Shown piece by piece: positions 1-11,253 of a stretch of 33,142 nt of DNA (positions within the stretch are counted from its first letter, which is position 1; each line of letters begins with the position of its first letter). Source of the stretch: Thermomucor indicae-seudaticae (Eukaryota; Mucoromycota; Mucoromycetes; Mucorales; Lichtheimiaceae). The notes beneath the pieces were generated by a model. The model was not told where the DNA came from, made no database searches, and worked only from the letters and a program-made list of their open reading frames with translations. The DNA lies in NCBI GenBank assembly GCA_000787465.1, contig JSYX01000029.1, forward strand, positions 1-33,142, in the 5' to 3' direction. The translations under genes were made by a program, and so were the position numbers.

Positions 1-240
1 AATATTCGATAAGAAAATGACACGAACTTTCGCACACTGCACAACCGAACGTACGGCCTAATCTATGTTTGCTTTTTGTTGTTAAAAGCTAGATACCATG
101 AATTCATTAGCACCAACTCTTTCTCTGTTTCCGGTAGCAATCGATTGCGTATATATGGTAAAATTTGTCGTGCGGCAGAGAAACTACGTTCTGCGGGAGC
201 GGACGTACCTGCTATCGCCAAGTGAAACTAGGGTTCACCC

Positions 241-277
241 CGAGTCGAGTCGAGTCCGAGTCGATTCAAGTCGAGTG
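241..277. repeat. GTCGA-type short tandem repeat
   Basis: Imperfect tandem copies of the pentamer GTCGA/GAGTC lie side by side. Together with the TCGAT-rich tract at about 443-533 this marks the left edge as low-complexity, non-coding sequence. The stretch 1-440 otherwise shows no coding signal that I can defend. Confidence 0.6.
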
Positions 278-442
278 GTGAACCACAAGTGAAACATTTA
301 TCAAAATGAGAAAGGATTGATGCTCTTTTATTATAAAAACATTGTCTTCATGATACGAACGGGCTGCGAAGTCTATCGGGTCCAAGACCGGCAAGGATCC
401 CTGGTGTGTAAACAAAAGCTTTCGATTTTCAAACACCCCTAT

Positions 443-533
443 CGAATATTCGATAACCGGATCGATTTAATCGATTCGATTCGATTCGGTTTCGGTTATG
501 CAAATATTCGAATCGAATCGATCGATAAGAAAT
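443..533. repeat. TCGAT-rich foldback
   Basis: The tract is rich in ATTCGA/ATCGAT words. Positions 470-483 and 509-522 are perfect 14-nt reverse complements separated by a 25-nt loop, so the DNA can fold back. The word AATATTCGATA near base 2 recurs at about 444. It lies upstream of the Fanzor relic and could be an end of that element, but no partner end was identified. From 534 to about 800 I see nothing clear. Confidence 0.5.
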
Positions 534-801
534 CGTAATCAAATGTGCACGGCGTATGATACGGATTCCATTGGGTTTCCATCTGTCGCGTCATGCACAG
601 AAACCGTCATAAAAAGTCGAAGACAACGAGGCGAGATTCCGATGATATGAAGGTGCTACGCAGGTTAAGTTCGCCATTTCCTGGCGACTGTGATCGATGA
701 CTAGAAAACTAGACTGACGATCGTTATGTCCTTAAATTAAATGCGCATGAAATTTCAATCACAGAAGATATATGAAATGATGAAATTGCCCTTTTCTTCC
801 A

Positions 802-2160
802 GTGGACGTTGATTTGAAGCATTGTTTCATTCCAGAAGCGTACGCGTACGCGCTGCCACAAAAGTTTTTTGCTTTTGCCGCAATATTCCGTGATACCAAA
901 ATACGTCACCATTTACCGTTGCACTCTCACTCATCTTTTGCAAGATACAAGTCTGCAAGAAAAAAGGACCAGCAACTTTTCGGAAATTGCAAAGGTCTAC
1001 AATCCGACTCCGAATGACGCTACGGAATCAACAAAAAAGGTTTCATGAATGTTGTCAAGACCGACGGAGTCGCGGTAGACTTCATGTATGCCCGAGGTTC
1101 AGGGCGGCCAGAAGACCGCTTACCAGATCTGCAAATGGAAGATTTTACAGTCAGCGACCTTTCTGATTTCCACCTTTGGGCAATAGACCCTGGGGTGACA
1201 CAGCCATTCGTTTCAGTGGACGGACATGATGTTGAACCATATCAAATACGTCAGATGTCAGCCAAGAAGTATTACCATATTGCAGGGTTTAATCGTTCCA
1301 ATCAAAAGATATGATATTGGCGAAAACGGGGGGGGCATCGACAAAGTTGAAAGTAGCATTCCAAATCCCAAGACTGCGGATAAGGATGTGTCTGCAAGCC
1401 ACGTTCAAAAGCTCATGGGCTGGCTCCGTACCCTTTTTGCATTTTACAGCAAACGATTCGCAGAGCTTGAATTCATGAATTACAGGGATCGACAGCGAGC
1501 CGACGTGGAGCTCACAGATACCATAATCACAGCTGGTAGAAAGTACCGTGGCGAGAAGACGAAAAGCAGGATGAAGTGAAGCAAGAGAAAGAAGATGTGG
1601 AGACGCCCACGCAAGAAGGGCAAGCAGCGTGTGCATAAGAGCAATAACAAACGGTAAGTCCATTACAAGACCTCATCAAGCAAACGGAAGCTAATATTTT
1701 TGCATAGTAAATAGAACATATTTTTTATCAATAGGATGAACCGTGTGTTCCTTTAATAGCTTTTGGAGATGCCAAATACGCTAATACTACGAAAGAAGTT
1801 AAGTTTGCGTCGCTGGCTAGACGATGCAGAAGATTGTTGAAAGACGCTGAAGTTCGCGGACAAATAGTCGTTGTCGCAATTGACGGATATATTCCTCCCA
1901 AGTCTGCAGCAAAGCCAGTTGTTGACAACGAAACATGGAAATCGTGGAGACTAGTGGTGGTGGCACGCTGCATAATGTGAAAACTTGCTATGGGTACGTG
2001 CTTTTAGGCATACAAGACGATAATTTGCAATTATTGTTAACTTATTTCTACTAGATGTCATGCATTATGGTAGCGTGTTCACAATGCTGCTCGTAATCTG
2101 CATTACATCGCAACTTTGGCCATCAACGGCGTCCAACGCCCATTAATTTTCTGTCCTTAC
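802..2160 (+). pseudogene. Fanzor (TnpB-like RNA-guided nuclease) relic
   Basis: This is a decayed open reading frame of the Fanzor/TnpB family, the eukaryotic RNA-guided nucleases carried by transposons. Frame 1 (about 1021-1314, possibly from 802 with a stop at 1015) reads VVKTDGVAVDFMYAR and then WAIDPGVTQP, the RuvC-I motif with its Asp kept. The frame shifts near 1315 to frame 2, which has a stop at 1577. A 1654-1734 intron-like gap (GTAAGT...ATAG) follows. Frame 1 resumes at 1738 with VPLIAFGDAKYANTTK and VVVAIDGYIPPKS, where the RuvC-II Glu (IDEY in relatives) is Gly. After another shift and an intron-like gap at 1994-2054 comes the second zinc knuckle CYGCHALW. The RuvC-III block, NRDxNAARN in relatives, here has a stop and a missing Asp and keeps only NAARNL. 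Two of three catalytic acids and the first zinc knuckle are gone, so it is dead. Assignment rests on remembered family motifs. The N-terminal part is uncertain. Confidence 0.75.
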
Positions 2161-2664
2161 GATTAATCACCGTAGTAAAAACGGTTTGATTACGGTAAGC
2201 AATACGTTACTGGCAGTACGTCATCCAGGATACTCACTTATGTCTAGAGGAATTACTTCGGTAAGGCTGTGATAGTTTTTCATCATTCAATACCCTACTA
2301 AACAATAGCAAATGCTTTCTCTATTTGAGATTGCTTTGCGTCCGCTAAGAGCGGGTTTGCGCTAACAAATCTGGTATGCAAAACAGGCTTGTGCTAATTC
2401 ATCGTGATCAGACCAGGCTCAGAGCAGACACAGAAAGCTTTTCCAAGTCGGCGCACTCCAAAAAGAGTAGCATAGCGTAAGGGCTGGTTGGTTGGCTGCA
2501 CGCTCTCTTTTCAATCTCAGTCTCGAGAGAACGAGAGACAGAACATGTTTCAATTCGAAAGTGGGAGATCGCTTCCTTTTCTTTGTTCTCTCTTTTTTCC
2601 TGCACTCGGTTAGAGATCACTTTGACGAAAAAAGAAAGAGAAAAAAGCGAGAAAAACGTATTAC
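2161..2664. promoter_or_regulatory. 5' flank of the BZW gene
   Basis: About 500 bp separate the end of the Fanzor relic from the BZW start codon. The last 100 bases hold a strongly pyrimidine-rich run (about 2572-2608), followed by A/G-rich sequence just before the ATG, as is common around fungal transcription starts. No TATA box or other named site could be identified with confidence. Confidence 0.3.
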
Positions 2665-4257
2665 ATGACTTCTACCCAATCTCAGGCTGCAACAACAACC
2701 AATCCTAGACCTGCTCTGCATGGTGTCAAGATAAAGCAAAGAAAGGTAATGACTCCACATCTCGCTTTATGAGTAGTTGTAACTCATTGCATGGCCGGGG
2801 GTTGACAGGGTGTTCAAAAAGCACAAGCCAAGCACGAACCTGAAGGTATACATACATTGGGGCATCGGGTTGTAATAGACAACATCTGAACCCGCATAAA
2901 GTGTTCAGGGATAGTTTATTGTCGCAGCTTAAAGCCATTGATAAAGACAAGGATAACTTTGACGAGATCTCTGCTAAACTCGACGCTGCTGGAAATACGC
3001 TTGATTATCGCAAATACGCCGAAACTCTGTTTGAAATTCTTTTTACGGGTGGCATTTTAGGTATTGTAGCCCATGTTCAAACAAACAAACGACATGCGCT
3101 AATTCATATCAGAACCTGGAGGAGTGATTGATATTGGTACGGTCAGCAGCCCCTTTTGCATTTTCGGAGCTCCGGAAGACGCTCAAGTGATCAAACAACA
3201 TGTCAATGTGTTTACCAAGCTTATTCGTCGCTACAAGTACTTGCAGCGACCTCTTGAAGATACCCTCAAGCACATCTTGCAGTTTATCAACAAATGGGAA
3301 CCCGCCCAAAACAACAAGTTGGCGATGGCCACCGGGTACATGATCACCACTCAATTGATAGGCATGGGTATTCTTAAAGTACTTTTGAAAGACTATCTTG
3401 TGAAAGATGGTAAGTTGTTGTTATTGTTGGCATGCTGAATGGCAGCTCATGGCAATGGTGGTTGAAGGTGCTTCGTTGGGCTTTGCTACATCCGTGTTCC
3501 GCACGATCTTGAGTGAACAGAGCATGGAACAGTTTGGCCGATTGCTGAATCATGCCGGCATCGACAATGCCAAGTTGATTGAGCTCTTCCCTCCGAACAA
3601 GCGTGACGAAGACTGTCTTGCTCGCCATTTTGAAGCCGAGGACATGAGACAACTGGTTGCGTTTTACCAAAAGAATCAAAAGGATTCCATCAAGGAGGAG
3701 CTCTTAGCGAAGATTCAGGATATGATGTCTGGTGGTGAAGAGGCTAAAAAGCCAGCAGAGGTAAATGATATACCAAGCTGTCATGACATGAAGAGATTGC
3801 TCAGCAAGAAAATTAGGTGACTGCATACATTCGGCAGGTCATGAAGGAGAACGGTTTGACTGAACCCGAAGTCATCCCTATTATCTGGATGGCAACATTG
3901 GGCACACTTGACCTGATGAATGCTCGGCCTGATCAAGTTGAGATGCAGATACTACGTGCGATCAAGCAATGGTCCGCTGTCTTTGAGACATACACAACGT
4001 CGCCAAAGACGGAGATGGTTCTTTTGCAACAGATCCAACAAACTTGCTACGAGGATGCCAAATTGACCAAGTGCTTTCGTCAAATCATTCAGCTCCTTTA
4101 CAAGAACGACGTGTTGAGCGACCTGGCCATCATCTTTTGGGCCGACAAGGCGCATAAACCCCAAGGCAAAACTGTGTTTCTGAAGCAAATGGCGCCGTTT
4201 GTGGAATGGCTGCGTGAAAATGCAGACAGTAGCAGCGATGAAGAAGAGGAAGAATGA
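2665..4257 (+). CDS. eIF5-mimic protein (BZW1/BZW2 family)
   Basis: This gene encodes a cytoplasmic regulator of translation initiation. BZW proteins mimic the C-terminal half of eIF5, bind eIF2 and eIF3, and tune start-codon selection. Exons are 2665-2745, 2809-2845, 2902-3060, 3113-3409, 3468-3760 and 3817-4257, giving 435 residues against about 420 in animals. Landmarks match the family: VFRDSLLSQL and DYRKYAETLFEILF near the start, FTKLIRRYKYL, KLAMATGYM, RLLNHAGIDNAKLIELFPP in the middle. The C-terminal W2/HEAT domain has YIRQVMKENGL and VFLKQMAPFVEWL. It ends in an acidic tail (SSSDEEEEE), as eIF5-type W2 domains do. All five introns are GT-AG. The fourth acceptor is placed at 3467 (GTTGAAG) because the more upstream AG breaks the frame. 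It is tail-to-tail with adenylosuccinate lyase, leaving only 123 bp between stop codons. Confidence 0.93.
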
Positions 4258-4380
4258 TTAGGGCAGCAGCATTAACCATTGTTGTTGTTCATTTGCAGAC
4301 AATAATATTTTGCTCTCTTTTCATACAATGAGAAATATAGCAGTGAAATGACAGAAAGAAAGATGATTTAAGGTGGATGA

Positions 4381-5963
4381 TTAGACTGATAATTCAGCTT
4401 TTGTACGTTCTTTGAGGATATCGGCATAAGGTGCCAGGGCAGGTTCAACGTGGTTGGCTATGAAGGAATCAACCTGCTCAGGAGCGCGACCAATGAAAGT
4501 AGAAGGATCCAACAGTGAAGGAAGCTATCAAGAGTCAGATCAGAATCATTTGTACAGTGCAGTTTGAAGGTGTGGGGTTTACCTCATCCCAGATGGGCTT
4601 GAAATATTCTGTCTTCTTGATACGTTCAATCAAATCATTCTCACCACCTTCCATTTTGACCACGTGAGCAGCTTGATGTGACAAGACCCGGATCTGTTCA
4701 TGGCATTCCTGACGATCACCGCCCTTCTTGACCATAGCCATGATGATGTTCTCCGTCGCCATAAAGGGAAGTTCTTGGCTGATGCGTCGCTCAATGACCT
4801 TGGGGTACACAACCAGGCCCTCGGAGATGTTCTGCAGCAAGGTGAGCAGGATGTCGGTGGTCAAGAAAGCTTCAGGAAGCGAGATACGACGAATGGCACT
4901 GTCGTCCAGCGTACGTTCGAGCCACTGGACGGCGCTTGTCTGCAGCGCGTCGTTGACAAGCATCATCAGGTGGCGGGCCAGGGAGCAGACGCGTTCGCAA
5001 CGCATCGGGTTGCGCTTGTAGGCCATGGCGGAGCTACCGATCTGATCCTTCTCAAAGGGCTCTTCGATTTCCTTCAGGTTGGCCAGCAGACGAATATCGG
5101 TGGCCATCTTGTGGGCCGTTGCACCAAACCCAGCCAGCGGGTGGAGGACGTCAATGTCGATCTTGCGCGAGTACGTCTGTCCGCAGACAGGGTATGCCGA
5201 ATCGAAACCACACAGCTCGGTCACGAGGCGGTCGAGCTGCTCGACTTTTTCGTGGTCGCCATTGAACAGAGCCATAAACGAGGCCTGGGTACCGGTTGTG
5301 CCCTTGACGCCGCGGAGCTTCAGATCGTTCCTGGCCCGCTCAAAGTTGCGCAGGTCCCACAAGAGTTCTTGGATCCAGAGCGTCGCGCGTTTGCCGACCG
5401 TGACGAGCTGGGCTGGCTGAAAGTGCGTGAAGCCAAGCGCGGGCATGTCGCGGTACTTTTTGGCAAAGTTGGCCAGGATATCGATCACATGCACCAGCTT
5501 CTTGATCACAATATCATACGCGTCCCGAAGAATGATCAAGTCACCATTGTCTATGACCACGCGTTTTTTTTTTTTTTTTTTTTCGATTGAATGAAAAAGT
5601 TGTTAAGGATCGCTTCCCTTTATTTACTTTACCTGTGACATAGCAAGACGTGGCACCCAAGTGGATAATACCCGCGGCTTTGGGCGCTACTTGTCCAAAG
5701 GCATGCACATGAGCCATCACGTCATGGCGCCGCTTCTTCTCTTCCGCAGCTGCAAGCTCATAGTCGATATTGTGAATGTTGGCACGCATTTGCTCGATGG
5801 CTTCGTCGGTAATGTCCGTCAGTCCAAGACGCTGTTCGGCAATAGCCAGGTTGAGCCACAGCTTGCGCCACGTTGAATACCGCTTGTCCTCGGAAAAGTT
5901 GTAGGCCATCTCCTTGGAGGCATACCGCGAAGTCAAGGGCGATTGGTACTTGTCATGCGACAT
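4381..5963 (-). CDS. ADE13: Adenylosuccinate lyase
   Basis: This enzyme (EC 4.3.2.2) catalyses two fumarate-releasing steps in purine synthesis: SAICAR to AICAR, and adenylosuccinate to AMP. Exons in coding order are 5963-5633, 5550-4583 and 4524-4381, giving 480 residues, close to yeast and human. Visible landmarks are SPLTSRYAS near the N-terminus, [11 protein letters not shown] across the first splice, [42 protein letters not shown], the fumarase/lyase loop [17 protein letters not shown], and [15 protein letters not shown]. The human loop has SSAMPYKRNP, so one Pro is Ala here, while the loop serines, Met, Lys and Asn stay. The ATG at 5963 gives the expected [10 protein letters not shown] start. 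The first intron (5551-5632) contains a 20-nt A run on the coding strand. This is a housekeeping gene and looks intact. Confidence 0.96.
5564..5583. repeat. Homopolymer T20 (A20 on the coding strand) in an intron
   Basis: Twenty consecutive T on the given strand lie inside intron 1 of adenylosuccinate lyase, between the probable branch region and the acceptor at 5551-5552. On the transcript this is an A run where a pyrimidine tract would be usual. Its length may be affected by sequencing error. Confidence 0.85.
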
Positions 5964-6294
5964 TGTTGCTACAGCGGGCACACACACACTTGAAAACAAC
6001 AAGAATAAAGACGAGATCAATCAAATTGTCCGGGTGGCTTGCGGCGCGCTTCGTGGATATAAGAGCGAGGGGAATCATTTAGGTTGAAAAAGGATCCAAA
6101 GGCAAAAGATGGTGTCTGTCGAGGTTCTGTACAAACAGAGCGCACATATAAAAACCATGCAAAGGGCTACTTTCTCATGGAAACCAAGAGCATGTCTCAA
6201 CACGTTTCTGTCCTACTTGTACATGATGCTATGTATTTGCTTTGCATACAGTATTTTGAGGATAGCGGATGATGTTGCAAATGAGAGATGATAT
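5964..6294. promoter_or_regulatory. Adenylosuccinate lyase 5' flank and ATPase 3' flank
   Basis: These 331 bp separate two genes on the minus strand and must hold the lyase promoter and the ATPase 3' end. I see no TATA box, repeat or coding signal that can be supported. Confidence 0.3.
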
Positions 6295-9200
6295 TTAAAT
6301 GGTAAAGCCAAGATATCGAACCACCAGCTTTTCGAGCTCAACGATAACAAAGTGGACGGCACAGCAAACCAAGATAATTACCCAGGATACCCAGTTAACA
6401 AACGTAAGGTCCAGCCAAGTTGACATTCCTACACACATATACAGAATTATTATCTTTCATATTCAGAATATTACGCTGTGTAATTACCAGGGACATAGAT
6501 GCCCATAATCAGGAAAGCAAACGAGACCAGGCCAGCGAGTATCATCCAGCGATTGCTCAGGATCCCGGTTTCAAAGACGGAAAGATGTATACTGCGAGAC
6601 AGGAATGAATGGAGAAGCTGTAACGTGACAAGGCAGGCGAACGCCTGTTGTATGTAGACAAAGTCAGTTCTATCGACAAAGCGCACACAAAAGAAAAATT
6701 CGTACCAGGGATTGGGCATCATGTACCGCGTAGTGCAGCTTAAAGAGCGCCAGTAAGTAGGCACCAAGCGTCAGCGTCGCGATCAGAAAAGACTGCAAAA
6801 GAATCACTATCCAAGTGCCTCGGGTCACCACGCCAATCGTGGGGTCTCGGGGAGGGCGCTGCATGAGATACCTTTCTTTGGGTTCCACACCTAAGGCCAT
6901 GGCAGGTGGTATATCAGCTATACAGACAAAAAAGTTTAAACGATGTGTGTTTCTTTCAGTGATTGAATAGTTATGTTACCAATGATATTCCCCCAAAGGA
7001 TCATCATGACCGTAAGAGGGGTATTGATATTGGCGATTGTGCAAATGAGCATGAGGAATATCTCAGATCCGTTGCAGCTTAAAAGATAGACGATAAACTT
7101 GAGGATATTGTCAAAGACGTGTCGACCTTCTTCGACGGCGTCGACGATGGTTGAGAAGTTGTCGTTGATCAGAACAAGATCAGCGGCTTGTTTGGTGATT
7201 TCGGTGCCAGCTTGGCCCATGGCTACACCCACATCCGCAGACCTTATGGCAGGTGCGTCTGCATAATCCTCCTGGATTAAATAACCTCTTTGGCGGTGCT
7301 GCTGCAGCACGTCAGTTACCATTGACTCCGTCACCTGTCATCGCGACAAGTTCACCCCGTTTCTGCAATGCCTTGACAATAGATAACTTGTTGTCAGGAC
7401 TCACGCGTGCAAAGACGTTGGGGAAAGGGTCCAGTTCAATGATTGCATCCTCCGATAGCAAATCCAGCTCTCTCCCCAGGATAGCTCGGCTCTATATATA
7501 TTTGGCCATGTCAACAACAACAACAATCGTTATATTTGCGCTTATGCTTGCCATTCCATGAACACCGGGTTGATAAATGCCAAGCTTGGACGCAATGGCA
7601 ATAGCCGTGTCCACATGATCACCCGTAATCATCGTGACTTTAATGCCGGCCTGTTGACACTTAGCAACCGATTCTTGGACACCTTGTTTGGGAGGATCCA
7701 GCATCCCAATGAGCCCAATGAAAACAAACTGATCTTCTGCCATACACGGGTCCTTTGATAGCAGCCGCTGCTCTTCATTGTTGATCACTTCTTCTTCTTG
7801 CTCGGTATTGTTATTCGGAGCTGCCTTCTCCTTTCTTTTTTTGATGGTTTTCAAAGCAAGGCCCAGTATGCGTAAGCCTTGTGAGGCCATGCGTGAGCTT
7901 TCGTCGGACACTTGCGTTGCAAATGCATCCGTCATGGGCGCACTCGAATATGGCGGCAAGGTAGGTTTGCTAGTACTACTACTACTGGTGCAGCTATTCT
8001 GCTGTTCTTCTTTACCTTGGTGGGGATTGGTGACCATGTATGAAACACATTTCCTCAGTAGTTCTTCGGGCGCGCCTTTACATAGGAGCACGGATATTCC
8101 TCCTTCTTCCGATTCATAAGCGGTACTCATCAATTTGCGCTCGCTGTCAAAGGCTCGTTCAAAGGTCTTTTCGAATCCGAAAAGATCGGTCCAAAGATTG
8201 CGGCCGGCATTTGCCTTTTGGGCGGCTACGGTTAGAGCAATCTCGGTTGGATCACCCACTGTTTCGTACTGGTTGGTTTCCTGGTTGTGACGAACGGTGG
8301 AGTTGTTGCAGAGAGCGGAAACCATCATGGCATACAGAAACTGTGGGGGATAGGCGGTAGGGTCAGATCGGTCAATGGGACGGGGACGGAGCGCAGCATA
8401 ATCAATGGTCGAAGCATCTTTTGTTGTGGCCATGGTCGATCTTCGCATATGGATCATGCGCCGTCGTAAGTCGGCTGGCTCCAGGATGATCTCTCCGTCT
8501 CCTGGATTCAAAGAAGTGGATTCGGTGAACCGGTAAAGAGCATTATCAGCTGTCCAGAGCTCTGCCGTGCCCATTTTGCCTTCTGTCAATGTGCCTGTCT
8601 AACAGTCATAAGGAGGGCAGGAAACTTCAGCTTCAACGGTTTATTGCGGGGCACCAGAGCTTACCTTATCAGAGCATATAACAGTAACACTACCCAAAGC
8701 TTCGACGGCTGGAAGCGTTCGCACAATACATTGGCTTTACAACCAGAAAAATATATGAGAGTTCCTTGACTAGGTCTACAACTTTTCGAGTGGTGTGCTC
8801 ACCTTGCTGCCATTCGGCGCACGCCAAGCGCCATAGTCACAGTTGTCACTGCCACCAAGCCCTCAGGGATAACAGAGACAGCCAAACTGTGTAAAGTCAA
8901 AGATTGAGTACAAGCAAATCCTCTAGCTAGTCAGGACAAACTCGGTACCTCAACCCAATGTTGATCATGGTGCGTATATTCTGCTTCCATGCAATACCGA
9001 TTATCACCACAAGAGCACACAGGACAATGGCAAAAAGAACAAGATATTTGCCCAGTTTGCTCAGACGACGCTGAATCGGCGTCTCGGTTTTCCGCTTGGA
9101 TCCCGCTTGGATAGCCATACTGATTTTACCAATCTAATAAATATGTAGGTCATGATCTTTCTATCTAGGTGGACGGTTGTGCATGGATCATACCTCTGTT

Positions 9201-10765
9201 TGCTCGCCCGTTCGTACGACGATGCCTTTACCGCGACCCTTCGCTACGGTGGTCGACATAAAGGCGTTACCCAAACAATCACCAAGTGGAATACGCCTTG
9301 ACTAACAAGAAATAATGTTTTGTTTTGTTGAGTTAAAACAAGAGAATCCCATGTATACAGATCCTTACTTTGGCCTTGATAGCATCTGTCTTTTTGGCAA
9401 CAGGCAGACTTTCGCCCGTCAGGATACTTTCGACGATTTCTAGTTGAGCTACGTGGATTAGCCGGACATCAGCAGGAACCGCGTTGCCTTCCTCTAGAAC
9501 GATCAAATCTCCGGGTACAATTTCAACCGAATCCACCAACTGCTGTTGACCATCACGGATGATTTGTGCCTGATACGTACTTTAGCGGGCCCAAGGAAAG
9601 AAAAAAAGTGGGCGATATACCTTGGGGACTGACAAGTCCATGAGAGCGCTTAGCGTCTTGCTTGCTTTCCATTCCTGGCTAAACCCGATGATGGTATTGA
9701 TAATGACCACGATCAACAAGACTGCCATACTGTTAAACTCTTGTTGGCCAGCCTCAACCACGGCAGCCGCCAAGAGCAAAAGGACCATAAAGTCCGTGAG
9801 TTGAGCCCAGAGCATCTTGATCGCGCTCGGCTTGGGAGGATCGGGCAACCTGTTGGACCCATACTGTTCTCGTAAGGCAGGAACCAAAGCACTGGGCAGG
9901 CCCCTTTCCGGGTCGGTGTGCGGGAACATGCGCATCAGGTTCTCCACGGGTCGATCAAAATACAAGGCTTGAGGTGGTGGAAGCATAGGCGTGTTATTAA
10001 ACGAGGTGGGTTCGAATGATCTTGGCATCTTTGAGCTTTCTTCGCTCGCGACTTGGACCGCAAGCGGGGAAGCCAGTAGTTCCTCCATATCACTCTGCTC
10101 GCTTTCTTTGACAAGGTCCCGCCAGTCGCTGATGTGGCCCGGAAAATAGTGGGTGAGTAATTGGACCATGGCAATCGCACCTCGTTTCTGCTCGGGTGTT
10201 GAAGAAGAAGGTTGACATCGATAATGGACCTTGAGCTGCTCTCGAAGTTCATACACGTCTTTTTCACTGACCACTGTGCGAAATTCGATCACTGACGGAT
10301 TGGGATGTTATTATCTTAGCAAATACATACAATATGCGGGTACTATAATACCTTCTTCCAGGAAGTCGCCAAACAGGAAAAATGCCATATCGGCCGCGGG
10401 CGTGGTCCGTTTCCTCAGCAGATGACCTTCAGTGTGGCCTGTGTTCAAAAGTAAGGCTTCGCAGAGCCTCTTCATCAAATGGATATCCAGATGTCTCTGA
10501 CATCCTCCCTTGATACGAAAGTCCATGACGTAACGTAATCCCTCGAGCACTTCTTCGAGAGAGATTGACTTGTTGTCTTTGACATCAAAGAGATCATGGA
10601 CTGGAACGAGGATTAAGGGAGATAGCAATTCAAAGAAGAAAGAAGGCACTCACCGTGGACCTCTATCTGCTGTTCAATGGAAGCTTTTCCGTCTACATTG
10701 AATAGATCAATGGCATGATGCGAACCGGTAGTAGTTTGTTGTGGTGTCTTTTTCGATTTGGACAT
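6295..10765 (-). CDS. P2-type cation-transporting ATPase with EF-hand-like N-terminus
   Basis: This is an ion pump of the P2 class (Ca2+/Na+ pumps) with 14 exons: 10765-10654, 10600-10352, 10291-9621, 9569-9369, 9301-9194, 9133-8949, 8886-8803, 8734-8665, 8598-7552, 7491-7320, 7258-6980, 6917-6706, 6644-6488, 6428-6295. That gives 1,226 residues. All catalytic motifs are present: TGES (about 395), DKTGTLT (Asp about 559), MITGD, and GDGVNDAPA (about 962). Residues that bind Ca2+ in SERCA are kept: PEGL in M4 (Glu about 517), NxxE in M5 (1029/1032), and N and D of WGNIIAD in M6, with SERCA Thr799 replaced by Ala. About 280 residues precede M1, longer than usual. Residues 43-54 ([12 protein letters not shown]) fit a degenerate EF-hand loop. 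The intron at 7492-7551 uses a GC donor (GCAAGC), although a weak GT donor 9 nt upstream also keeps frame. Ca2+ is the likeliest substrate by residue inference. An ENA-like Na+/K+ role is not excluded. Confidence 0.88.
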
Positions 10766-11253
10766 TCAGTTTCTGTTCCTTTTGAAACCTGTAAGAATCG
10801 AAAAAGAAGAGAGAAAAAGTAGATGAAAATTGGCGATTGCTTTTATGTTCTACAATGACGTCGATCACGTTTTGAGCAGGACTTGCAACTCTTAGTCCAA
10901 TGTTGTGCCAACCTGCAGATTTCTTTTTTTAAGGCCATCGTTTACTTGTGGGTTCATCGCATATGCATTATTCTTACGCCATGCGCAAGGATGGACGAAC
11001 TTTATCTCTAGTCACGAGCCCAACCCAAGATACATGGATACAGGAGGTTGACATCAGACAGAGTGCGGAAGCTTTCAAGAGGTGTCCAACACCAATTTAT
11101 TAATTAAAAAACTGCGTTGCATACTTATTCCGAGGAGAGAGGCTTCCTTTAAAGCAACAGGTGATTTTTTTAAAGAACTTGCTTCCGCGTAAAGAACACC
11201 CCGACGTCGTTCCGTACATACACCTCTTTCACATTTCAGTTCATTCATACGAC
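10766..11253. promoter_or_regulatory. Divergent promoter region, ATPase / ARP8
   Basis: These 488 bp separate the start codons of two head-to-head genes, so both promoters must lie here. An AT-rich patch (about 11096-11112) and a T-rich tract (about 10921-10930) are visible. No named factor site can be supported. Confidence 0.45.

Noticed and set aside
3446..3467. Alternative acceptor at 3445 for BZW intron 4
   Set aside because: Its phase does not fit the donor at 3410. The acceptor at 3467 keeps the frame and gives the expected VKDGASLGFATSVF junction.
4700..5590. Long plus-strand open frame of 296 codons
   Set aside because: It is antisense to the adenylosuccinate lyase exon, which has a full family match on the minus strand. 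The plus frame shows no motif and reads into the T20 run.
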